Assembly: GCF_014472415.1 (NCBI RefSeq)
Contig: NZ_JACSZV010000020.1
Span: forward strand, 1 to 64,000
Reading direction: 5' to 3'
From: Pseudomonas sp. N40(2020)
Lineage (GTDB): Bacteria > Pseudomonadota > Gammaproteobacteria > Pseudomonadales > Pseudomonadaceae
DNA length: 64,000 nt
Under the pieces are notes generated by a model. It ran no database searches, was not told the origin of the DNA, and saw nothing but the letters and a program-made list of their open reading frames with translations. This document shows, in pieces, positions 52,688 through 64,000 of the stretch (position 1 is its first letter; each line of letters starts with the position of its first letter). Position numbers and translations under genes: made by a program.

Positions 52688-53584
52688 ATGTCCGAAAACC
52701 GCTGGGAAGGCATCGACGAGTTCGTCGCCGTCGCCGAATGCAGCCAGTTCACCGCCGCTGCCGAACGTCTTGGGGTTTCTTCCTCGCACATCAGTCGACA
52801 AATCGTACGACTGGAAGAGCGCTTGCAGACACGCCTGCTCTATCGCAGCACACGTCGCGTGACGCTGACCGAAGCCGGGCAAACCTTTCTCCAGCACTGT
52901 CAACGATTGCAGGACGGTCGCGAAGAAGCCTTGCGCGCGGTCGGCGATTTGACCAGCGAACCGAAGGGCATGCTGCGCATGACTTGCGCGGTGGCCTACG
53001 GCGAACGTTTTATCGTGCCGCTGGTGACGAGGTTCATGGGGCTGTACCCACAACTGCGCATCGATATTGAATTGAGTAACCGCCAACTCGATCTGGTGCA
53101 TGAAGGGCTGGATCTGGCGATTCGACTGGGTCGACTACAGGACTCGCGCTTGGTCGCCACACGGCTTGCGCCAAGGCGCATGTATTTGTGCGCATCACCG
53201 TCCTACGTCGAACGGTATGGACGCCCACACAGCTTGTCCGAATTGACCCGACACAATTGCCTGATCGGCAGTTCGGACATCTGGCAGCTTGAGCAAAACG
53301 GCCGGGAATTTTCCCAGCGGGTACAGGGAAACTGGCGCTGCAACAGCGGGCAAGCGGTGCTGGATGCCGCGCTGCAAGGGGTTGGATTGTGTCAGTTGCC
53401 GGACTATTACGTGCTGGAGCATTTGCACAGTGGCGCGTTGATTTCGTTGCTGGAGGCGCATCAGCCGCCGAACACGGCGGTGTGGGCGCTGTATCCGCAG
53501 CAGCGACATTTGTCGCCGAAGGTGCGCAAGTTGGTGGACTTTCTGAAGGAAGGATTGGCCGAGCGGCCGGAGTATCGAATTTAA
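52688..53584 (+). CDS. gfnR: LysR-type regulator of formaldehyde detoxification
   Basis: A 298-residue LysR-family regulator. The helix-turn-helix is at about 18-40 (SQFTAAAERLGVSSSHISRQ), followed by the usual linker helix and effector domain. It is divergent to adhC-fghA with a 117-base gap and corresponds by position to GfnR of P. aeruginosa, which activates these genes with formaldehyde. ATG 52688. It converges on ispD with a 13-base gap. Confidence 0.82.
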   Translation: MSENRWEGIDEFVAVAECSQFTAAAERLGVSSSHISRQIVRLEERLQTRLLYRSTRRVTLTEAGQTFLQHCQRLQDGREEALRAVGDLTSEPKGMLRMTCAVAYGERFIVPLVTRFMGLYPQLRIDIELSNRQLDLVHEGLDLAIRLGRLQDSRLVATRLAPRRMYLCASPSYVERYGRPHSLSELTRHNCLIGSSDIWQLEQNGREFSQRVQGNWRCNSGQAVLDAALQGVGLCQLPDYYVLEHLHSGALISLLEAHQPPNTAVWALYPQQRHLSPKVRKLVDFLKEGLAERPEYRI

Positions 53585-53597
53585 AGGCTTTGATCTT

Positions 53598-54305
53598 CTA
53601 GCGACGGTTAGTCCAACGCTGCCGCAACCATTCCAGATCTTCAGGACGGGTCACCTTGAGGTTATCCGCGCGCCCCTCGATCAGACGCGGCGCCAGGCCC
53701 GCCCATTCCATCGCCGAGGCTTCATCGGTTATCACGGCATCCGCCACCAGACTGTCAGCCAACGCCCGATGCAACGCGCCAAGGCGGAACATCTGCGGCG
53801 TATAGGCCTGCCAGATCACGCTGCGATCCACGGTCTCGACCACACGACCGTGCTTGTCGACCCGCTTCAGCGTGTCGCGAGCCGGCACTGCGAGCAAACC
53901 ACCCACCGGATCACTCGCCAGTTCAGCGAGTAACTTGTCGAGATCATCGCGACTCAGGTTGGGCCGTGCCGCATCGTGCACCAGCACCCAATCCTCATCA
54001 TCGGCACCTTGGGCATGCAGATGCAGCAAGGCATTGAGCACCGAACCGGAGCGCTCGGCACCGCCCTCAACCCGCTGAATACGCGGATCGTTGACGCAGG
54101 CGAGGTTCGGCCAATAAGGATCATCAACAGCAAGACTGACCACCAAGCCCTTGAGGCTCGGGTGATCAAGAAAACAGCCGAGGCTGTGTTCGAGAATTGT
54201 GCGCCCGCCCAGTTGCAAATATTGCTTGGGACGGTCCGCGGCCATTCGGGCACCGACGCCCGCGGCAGGAATCACGGCCCAGAAGGCCGGCAGGGAATCG
54301 ATCAT
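53598..54305 (-). CDS. ispD: 2-C-methyl-D-erythritol 4-phosphate cytidylyltransferase
   Basis: A 235-residue IspD of the MEP pathway. The CTP-binding N-terminal motif AAGVGARMAADRPKQYLQLG is at about 14-33; the second motif VLVHDAARPNLSRDDLDKLL is at about 108-127. The start overlaps the ftsB stop by 4 bases. The partner enzyme IspF is encoded 3 kb away. Confidence 0.96.
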   Translation of the reverse strand: MIDSLPAFWAVIPAAGVGARMAADRPKQYLQLGGRTILEHSLGCFLDHPSLKGLVVSLAVDDPYWPNLACVNDPRIQRVEGGAERSGSVLNALLHLHAQGADDEDWVLVHDAARPNLSRDDLDKLLAELASDPVGGLLAVPARDTLKRVDKHGRVVETVDRSVIWQAYTPQMFRLGALHRALADSLVADAVITDEASAMEWAGLAPRLIEGRADNLKVTRPEDLEWLRQRWTNRR

Positions 54306-54580
54306 TGGGCCAACTGGTAAAGGGTTTCGCCGTCCTTGACCATGCCCAACTCATGGCGAGCCCGCTCTTCAACGGTCTCCATGCCTTTCTTCAGCTCGCT
54401 GACTTCTGCGTCCATCACCCGGTTGCGCTCCAGCAAGCCTTCGTTCTCGGCATGTTGCTCAGCAATCTGCTGATTCAGCTCGGCGACTTGCGCCAGACTG
54501 CCATTGCCCACCCACAGGCGGTACTGCAGACCGGCCAGCAGCAAGAGCAAAACGAGAAACAACCAGTAAGGACTGCGCAT
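54302..54580 (-). CDS. ftsB: Cell division protein FtsB
   Basis: A 92-residue bitopic division protein. A transmembrane segment (YWLFLVLLLLLAGLQYRLW, residues 5-23) is followed by a periplasmic coiled coil (about 30-72: VAELNQQIAEQHAENEGLLE). It forms the FtsQBL complex of the divisome. It precedes ispD in the conserved order eno-ftsB-ispD. Confidence 0.95.
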   Translation of the reverse strand: MRSPYWLFLVLLLLLAGLQYRLWVGNGSLAQVAELNQQIAEQHAENEGLLERNRVMDAEVSELKKGMETVEERARHELGMVKDGETLYQLAQ

Positions 54581-54638
54581 CGAATATCAGGTATCCAGTG
54601 AAAAAAGACAGCCACGCCAAAACTTTGAAACGTCTGAT

Positions 54639-54670
54639 AGCACGAAGCCTGGAAGATCCAGGCTTGTGCT
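54639..54670. repeat. Inverted repeat in the eno-ftsB gap
   Basis: Arms AGCACGAAGCCTGG (54639-54652) and CCAGGCTTGTGCT (54658-54670), one bulge, 5-base loop. No T tract follows on either strand, so it is not a standard terminator; it may protect the 3' end of the eno mRNA or slow polymerase. Confidence 0.75.
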
Positions 54671-54751
54671 GTTAAGGCATCAGATTAGTGGCAAATCCAT
54701 CGCTGTCACGACTTTTCCGACACAATCCGGTGTCTTTTTACCATTTACAAC

Positions 54752-56179
<1,428 letters not shown>

Positions 56180-56197
56180 TTACCGGAGAATTGAGGT

Positions 56198-58701
<2,504 letters not shown>

Positions 58702-58954
58702 TTAAAGCGGTACGAGCCGCCGGGGAAAGCGAAGGAAGGCCGAAGCCCCCGATCACCTGCATTAATCACAGTGCACCTTTCAAAAAAACCGCCGCGTTGG
58801 GACAGACCGGCAGATGAAACACCGGTACGTTGCTCGCTACACATTTTTTGGAATCGCCCAGCAAAGACTGCTTGGTAATCGGCAACTCCTGCAATTCAGG
58901 CGAATCCACAGAAGTTGTATCAAGAAGGGAGCGTAGTCTACCGGAATGCCCCTT

Positions 58955-60283
58955 TCATCTCAAACCTTGATCTTCGTCTGTTGGCTGCCAATGCAATTGC
59001 CAGCCGTCCTGCCCTTTGCCATCAAGACCCGGCAGGTTAGCCACCGCGAGCAATTCTTCGCCGCGAAACAGCAGCGGCAATCTGCCACGCACGAAGCCCG
59101 GCACCGCGCGTTCATTGAGCAGCCGCTTAAGATCGCGACGGCCGCGATCCGCGAGATGCATCACTTCGCCGCCCTGACGATAGCGGATCTGCAACGGCCC
59201 GACGGGAGTCTGACCGCTGAACATGACACGTCCGTTATCGGGCAAGCGTAGCGGTGACGACAGGTCATGCCAGTCGCTGCCGATCACCGGCGCACGCAGC
59301 CAGACGCCGCTGAGCCACCACAGACGGCCGGCGCTGCGGTGCAATTCGCCATCGGCCAGACGCCAGACCGGTGTCGCATCGTGGGCGGCGTCGCACAGAT
59401 CCGACCAACCCGACCAATGGTCAGTGTCGGGCAACCGTGTTAGCGGTTCGAGCCAGTGACTCAAGGCATTTCGCTGACGAGCGGCAGACAGCGCGGCCAG
59501 CGGCGCCAACTCAAGTGAGCGCAATCCCAGCCATTCGAATTCATGACGAGTGTTGGCTTGAGCCAGATCCACCTGTGCCAGCTCATCGAGCAGGCCTTGC
59601 GCTTCACGCAAATGCGAAGCGCTGCGGGCCATGCTGGCCTGCGCTTGCGGCCAGCGTCCGGTCAGCGCCGGCATGACCTGATGGCGCAGATAATTACGCG
59701 AAAACTGCCGATCCTGATTCGACGGATCTTCAATCCAATGCAATTGATGAGTTTGTGCGTAGGCTTCCAGCTCCGCGCGGGTAACATCGAGCAACGGTCG
59801 AACCAAAGCCCCCTGCCCCAGCGGACGCTGTTGTGGCATCCCCGAAAGACCGCGCATTCCCGCACCGCGCATCAGACGGAAAAGCAGGGTTTCGGCTTGA
59901 TCATCACGGTGCTGACCGGTCAGCAAGACGTCATCAGACTGCGTCACCGAACAGAACACCGAATAACGTGCATCCCGCGCCGCCTGCTCCAGACTCGCTC
60001 CCGGCTGCACCTGCACCCGCTCCACTTGTAACGGAACACCCAGCGCATCGCAGACAGACTGGCAATGCGTCGGCCACGCATCGGCCGCAGCCTGAAGGCC
60101 GTGATGAATATGGACAGCGCTTAGCGCCGGCAAGGATTGTTTTTTGGCGAGACTGGCGAGCAGATGCAGCAGTACGGTGGAATCAAGGCCACCAGAGAAT
60201 GCGACACGCCAATGAGTGGCATTGCGCCAAGACTCAAGATTGAGCAGCAATCGCGATGGCAAATCAATCGATGATCGATCCAT
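58955..60283 (-). CDS. tilS: tRNA(Ile)-lysidine synthase
   Basis: A 442-residue TilS, which converts C34 of tRNA-Ile2 to lysidine so that AUA is read as Ile. The PP-loop AFSGGLDSTVLLHLL is near residues 28-42; the second motif HHGLQAAADAWPTHCQ is near 59-74, and GQHRDDQAETLLFRLMRGAG around 120-139. ATG 60283 (MDRSSIDLPSR) has AGAGAAAG upstream; a TTG at 60301 is less likely. Confidence 0.94.
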   Translation of the reverse strand: MDRSSIDLPSRLLLNLESWRNATHWRVAFSGGLDSTVLLHLLASLAKKQSLPALSAVHIHHGLQAAADAWPTHCQSVCDALGVPLQVERVQVQPGASLEQAARDARYSVFCSVTQSDDVLLTGQHRDDQAETLLFRLMRGAGMRGLSGMPQQRPLGQGALVRPLLDVTRAELEAYAQTHQLHWIEDPSNQDRQFSRNYLRHQVMPALTGRWPQAQASMARSASHLREAQGLLDELAQVDLAQANTRHEFEWLGLRSLELAPLAALSAARQRNALSHWLEPLTRLPDTDHWSGWSDLCDAAHDATPVWRLADGELHRSAGRLWWLSGVWLRAPVIGSDWHDLSSPLRLPDNGRVMFSGQTPVGPLQIRYRQGGEVMHLADRGRRDLKRLLNERAVPGFVRGRLPLLFRGEELLAVANLPGLDGKGQDGWQLHWQPTDEDQGLR

Positions 60284-60306
60284 ATCTTTCTCTTTGCCCA
60301 AATCAA

Positions 60307-60398
60307 ATGTGGGAGCGAGCCTGCTCGCGATAGCGGTGTAACAGCCAACACATTGGTTGAATGTTACCCCCTCTTCGCGAGCAGGCTCGCTCCCACAT
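60307..60398. repeat. REPIN between accA and tilS
   Basis: Perfect 24-base inverted arms ATGTGGGAGCGAGCCTGCTC and its complement ending CTCCCACAT, with a loop of about 44 bases. It begins 24 bases upstream of the tilS start and 18 bases past the accA stop. Confidence 0.92.
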
Positions 60399-60416
60399 GG
60401 GTACAGCGCAGTCGAC

Positions 60417-61364
60417 TTAGAGACCGTAGCTCATCAGTCGATCATAACGGCGCTTCAACAGCGCTTCGTTGTCGAACTTCTTCAGCATCGCCAGTTGCGA
60501 GCTCAGCTCGGCACGGATCGAAGCCGCAGCGCTTGCCGGATCACGGTGCGCGCCGCCCAAAGGCTCGCCAATCACCTTGTCGACAATGCCCAGGCCCTTC
60601 AGACGCTCGGCGGTGATGCCCATCGCTTCAGCGGCATCCGGTGCTTTTTCGGCGGTTTTCCACAGAATCGACGCGCAACCTTCCGGCGAGATCACCGCAT
60701 AGGTCGAGTATTGCAGCATGTTCAGCTGATCACAGACACCGATCGCCAAAGCACCGCCGGAACCGCCCTCACCGATTACGGTGGCGATGATCGGGGTCTT
60801 CAGGCGCGACATGACCCGCAGGTTCCAGGCAATCGCTTCGCTCTGGTTGCGCTCTTCAGCGTCGATGCCAGGGTAGGCGCCCGGGGTGTCGATGAAGGTC
60901 AGGATAGGCATTTTGAAACGCTCGGCCATTTCCATCAGGCGGCAGGCCTTGCGGTAGCCTTCCGGACGCGGCATACCAAAGTTGCGGCGTACCTTCTCGC
61001 GCACTTCACGGCCTTTCTGGTGACCGATGATCATCACCGGTTGATCGTCCAGACGGGCGATGCCGCCAACGATCGCAGCGTCGTCGGAGAAGTGACGGTC
61101 GCCGTGCAGTTCGTCGAACTCGGTGAAGATGTGCTCGATGTAATCGAGGGTGTACGGGCGTTTCGGGTGACGCGCCAGGCGTGCGATCTGCCAGCTGGTC
61201 AGCTTGCCGAAGATGTCTTCGGTCAGCGTTTTGCTCTTGTCCTGCAGGCGGGAGATCTCATCGCCGATATTCAGCGAATTGTCATTACCGACCAAGCGCA
61301 ACTCTTCGATCTTGGCTTGCAGGTCGGCGATCGGCTGTTCGAAATCTAGAAAATTCGGGTTCAT
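60417..61364 (-). CDS. accA: Acetyl-CoA carboxylase carboxyltransferase subunit alpha
   Basis: A 315-residue AccA, which with AccD moves carboxyl from biotin to acetyl-CoA, the first step of fatty acid synthesis. Motifs: [20 protein letters not shown] start; [20 protein letters not shown] near 130-149; [16 protein letters not shown] near 203-218. ATG 61364 is the family start; nine upstream residues are not conserved. Confidence 0.97.
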   Translation of the reverse strand: MNPNFLDFEQPIADLQAKIEELRLVGNDNSLNIGDEISRLQDKSKTLTEDIFGKLTSWQIARLARHPKRPYTLDYIEHIFTEFDELHGDRHFSDDAAIVGGIARLDDQPVMIIGHQKGREVREKVRRNFGMPRPEGYRKACRLMEMAERFKMPILTFIDTPGAYPGIDAEERNQSEAIAWNLRVMSRLKTPIIATVIGEGGSGGALAIGVCDQLNMLQYSTYAVISPEGCASILWKTAEKAPDAAEAMGITAERLKGLGIVDKVIGEPLGGAHRDPASAAASIRAELSSQLAMLKKFDNEALLKRRYDRLMSYGL

Positions 61365-61504
61365 AGGCGTCCGTCTTGGGTCGTGTCCCAAATGAGCTTG
61401 GGCCGGCCGGTTGTCTATTCGCGCCCTACCTTAAGGAAAAGGCGCGCTGAGGTCGAGATTAAAAATTCAGGTCGCGGGCAAAGCGCTTGATGGCACCCTG
61501 CCGG

Positions 61505-64000
61505 TCAACGGTATTGGAGGAAGACGTTGTCTCGCCCGAACTGGTCACGCAGGGCTTGAATCAACGCATCCGCCGGGTCGATCCGCCAGGTCTCGCCGAA
61601 CTGCAGCAAGGTCTTCGCATCAGGACTGGTGTACTCCATGGTGATCGGGCACGCCCCGCGGTGACGCTTGAGCAAATCACCCAACCAGCGTAGCTGATCG
61701 CCTTTCAGGTCCTGGGTCTGCAGTTTCAGACGCAGGCTCTCGGCAAGGTTGGTACGCGCATCTTCCATGCTCATCACCCGCTTGACCCGCAGGCGCAGGC
61801 CGCCGGAGAAGTCGTCGTTGCTGACCTCGCCTTCAACCACCACCATCGCGTCGGTCTGCAACAGCGACTGTGCGGAATGGAACGCTTCGGCAAACAGCGA
61901 CGCCTCGATCCGCCCGGAGCGGTCGTCGAGGGTGATGAAGCCCATCTTGTCGCCCTTTTTGTTCTTCATCACCCGCAGGGCAATGATCATCCCCGCCACT
62001 GTCTGCGTATCGCGGGCCGGTTTCAGGTCGATGATGCGCTGACGGGCGAACCGACGAATCTCGCCTTCATATTCATCAATCGGGTGACCGGTCAAGTACA
62101 GGCCCAAGGTGTCTTTTTCACCCTTGAGGCGCTCCTTGAGGGTCAATTCCTTGGCCTTGCGATGAGTCGCATAAACGTCAGCATCTTCCTCGACAAACAG
62201 CCCGCCAAACAGGTCGGCGTGACCACTGTCGTGGGTGCGAGCGGTTTGCTCTGCCGCCTTGATCGCCTCTTCCATCGCCGCCAGCAGCACGGCGCGGTTG
62301 CGGTCGATGTTGGCCTGATAAGCCTTTTGTTCGTCGTGGAAATACGGCCCAAGACGATCCAGTGCGCCACTGCGGATCAGACCGTCGAGGGTGCGCTTAT
62401 TAATGCGCTTGAGGTCGACACGGGCGCAGAAATCGAACAGATCCTTGAACGGGCCTTCCTGACGCGCCTCGGTGATCGCTTCCACCGGACCTTCGCCGAC
62501 ACCTTTGATCGCGCCGAGGCCGTAAACAATGCGGCCGTCGTCGTTCACCGTGAACTTGAATTCCGAAGTATTCACATCCGGCGCGTCGAGACGCAGCTTC
62601 ATGGTGCGAATTTCTTCGATCAAGGTCACGACCTTGTCGGTGTTGTGCATGTCCGCCGACAGTACCGCGGCCATGAATGGCGCCGGGTAGTGGGTTTTCA
62701 ACCAGGCCGTCTGGTACGACACCAGACCATAAGCGGCAGAGTGAGACTTGTTGAAGCCATAACCGGCGAATTTTTCCACTAGGTCAAAAATGTTACCGGC
62801 GAGGTCAGCGTCGATATTGTTGGTCTTGCAACCTTCAATGAAGCCGCCGCGCTGCTTGGCCATCTCTTCGGGTTTTTTCTTACCCATTGCCCGACGCAGC
62901 ATGTCCGCACCGCCGAGGGTGTAACCGGCCATGACCTGAGCAATCTGCATCACCTGTTCCTGATACAGGATGATGCCGTACGTCGGCGCCAATACCGGCT
63001 TGAGGCCTTCGTATTGGTAGTCGGAGTGCGGATACGCCAGTTCGGCGCGACCGTGCTTACGGTTGATAAAGTCGTCAACCATGCCGGACTGCAGCGGGCC
63101 CGGACGGAACAGGGCCACCAGTGCGATCAAGTCTTCCAGACAGTCGGGCTTGAGCTTTTTGATCAGCTCTTTCATGCCGCGGGATTCAAGCTGGAAGACC
63201 GCTGTGGTTTCAGCTTTTTGCAGCAGCGTGTACGTCGGCTTGTCGTCCAGCGGGATAAACGCGATATCCAGCGGCGGCTCGTCGACCTTGGCGCGGTCAC
63301 GGTTGATGGTCTTCAGCGCCCAGTCGATAACCGTCAGGGTGCGTAGACCGAGGAAGTCGAACTTCACCAGACCGGCCGCTTCAACGTCGTCCTTGTCGAA
63401 CTGGGTTACCAGACCGTCACCGGCCTCGTCGCAGTAGATCGGCGAGAAGTCAGTCAGCTTGGTCGGCGCGATCACCACGCCACCGGCGTGCTTGCCGACG
63501 TTACGCACAACGCCTTCAAGCTTGCGCGCCATCTCCCAGATTTCCGCAGCCTCTTCATCGACCTTGATGAAGTCACGCAGGATTTCTTCCTGCTCGTAGG
63601 CTTTTTCCAGGGTCATGCCGACTTCGAACGGAATCATCTTCGACAGGCGATCCGCCAGGCCGTAGGACTTGCCCTGCACCCGCGCCACATCTCGCACCAC
63701 AGCCTTCGCCGCCATGGAACCGAAAGTGATGATCTGGCTTACCGCGTTGCGGCCGTATTTCTCGGCCACGTAGTCGATCACCCGGTCACGACCGTCCATG
63801 CAGAAGTCGACGTCGAAGTCGGGCATCGATACCCGTTCCGGGTTAAGGAAACGTTCGAACAGCAGGTCATATTCCAGCGGGTCAAGGTCAGTGATTTTCT
63901 GTACGTAAGCCACCAGCGAGCCGGCACCCGATCCACGGCCAGGACCTACTGGTACGCCGTTGCTCTTGGCCCACTGGATAAAGTCCATCACGATCAGGAA
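61505..64000 (-). CDS. dnaE: DNA polymerase III subunit alpha (partial, 5' end outside)
   Basis: The C-terminal 830 or so residues of DnaE, the replicative polymerase; the frame stays open to the window edge, so the PHP domain is outside. The catalytic acidic motif PDFDVDF is about 60 residues into the visible part. It is followed by the palm and fingers ([20 protein letters not shown]), the tandem HhH region ([20 protein letters not shown]) and the C-terminal OB fold ([20 protein letters not shown]). The visible length fits a full protein of about 1170 residues. Confidence 0.97.
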   Translation of the reverse strand, partial: FLIVMDFIQWAKSNGVPVGPGRGSGAGSLVAYVQKITDLDPLEYDLLFERFLNPERVSMPDFDVDFCMDGRDRVIDYVAEKYGRNAVSQIITFGSMAAKAVVRDVARVQGKSYGLADRLSKMIPFEVGMTLEKAYEQEEILRDFIKVDEEAAEIWEMARKLEGVVRNVGKHAGGVVIAPTKLTDFSPIYCDEAGDGLVTQFDKDDVEAAGLVKFDFLGLRTLTVIDWALKTINRDRAKVDEPPLDIAFIPLDDKPTYTLLQKAETTAVFQLESRGMKELIKKLKPDCLEDLIALVALFRPGPLQSGMVDDFINRKHGRAELAYPHSDYQYEGLKPVLAPTYGIILYQEQVMQIAQVMAGYTLGGADMLRRAMGKKKPEEMAKQRGGFIEGCKTNNIDADLAGNIFDLVEKFAGYGFNKSHSAAYGLVSYQTAWLKTHYPAPFMAAVLSADMHNTDKVVTLIEEIRTMKLRLDAPDVNTSEFKFTVNDDGRIVYGLGAIKGVGEGPVEAITEARQEGPFKDLFDFCARVDLKRINKRTLDGLIRSGALDRLGPYFHDEQKAYQANIDRNRAVLLAAMEEAIKAAEQTARTHDSGHADLFGGLFVEEDADVYATHRKAKELTLKERLKGEKDTLGLYLTGHPIDEYEGEIRRFARQRIIDLKPARDTQTVAGMIIALRVMKNKKGDKMGFITLDDRSGRIEASLFAEAFHSAQSLLQTDAMVVVEGEVSNDDFSGGLRLRVKRVMSMEDARTNLAESLRLKLQTQDLKGDQLRWLGDLLKRHRGACPITMEYTSPDAKTLLQFGETWRIDPADALIQALRDQFGRDNVFLQYR

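Overview
The window is a chromosome segment of a Pseudomonas of the P. fluorescens group. The gene order (fpr/finR, dgkA-erdR, tapT, recX-recA-cinA, mutS-fdxA-rsmZ-rpoS-nlpD-pcm-surE-truD-ispF, fghA-adhC/gfnR, ispD-ftsB-eno-kdsA-pyrG-tilS-accA-dnaE) is the conserved Pseudomonas core order. The mutS-cinA interval is the known tailocin locus of fluorescent pseudomonads, and the window carries the REP/REPIN repeats common in that group.

Layout. 1-8.5 kb: housekeeping genes (redox, lipid kinase, response regulator, tRNA modification, LOG hydrolase, recX-recA, cinA). 8.5-41.6 kb: one large minus-strand phage-tail island with no capsid, portal, terminase, integrase or replication gene, i.e. phage-tail-like bacteriocins (tailocins). 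41.8-64 kb: core genes, ending inside dnaE.

The island holds two complete but unrelated contractile tails. Module B (27.2-39.9 kb) is P2-like and follows the R-pyocin order: completion protein, V, W, J, I, H, two fibre-associated genes, sheath FI, tube FII, E/E', tape measure, U, X, D. Module A (9.6-27.0 kb) is Mu/SfV-like: gp37, gp38, sheath, tube, gp41 with frameshift, tape measure, gp43 to gp48, then fibres. They share one S24-type (PrtR-like) repressor and one lysis set. The holin precedes module B, while the endolysin and the nested Rz/Rz1 spanins follow module A, as if module A had been spliced between gpD and the lysis genes of an R-pyocin-like ancestor. A sigma-70-like promoter (TTGACT-N17-TATTAT, minus strand, 40695-40723) has a TGCAT palindrome in its spacer and an 11-bp operator word shared with the repressor's own upstream region. 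This fits SOS induction through RecA-stimulated repressor cleavage.

The most unusual part is 9.6-17.4 kb: five consecutive tail-fibre genes that share a nearly identical N-terminal anchor of about 46 residues (also conserved in DNA) but have unrelated C-terminal receptor-binding parts. Each is followed by its own small chaperone-like gene, from at least three families. An intrinsic terminator separates the first fibre/chaperone pair from the other four. This looks like a cassette array of alternative or mixed fibres competing for the same baseplate sockets.

Other points: the sRNA rsmZ with its GacA upstream box lies between fdxA and rpoS, a PsrA-type operator lies inside nlpD at the expected distance from rpoS, and a 21-bp tandem duplication covers the mutS stop codon. 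Gene assignments rest on reading the translated sequences and gene order; no database search was run.
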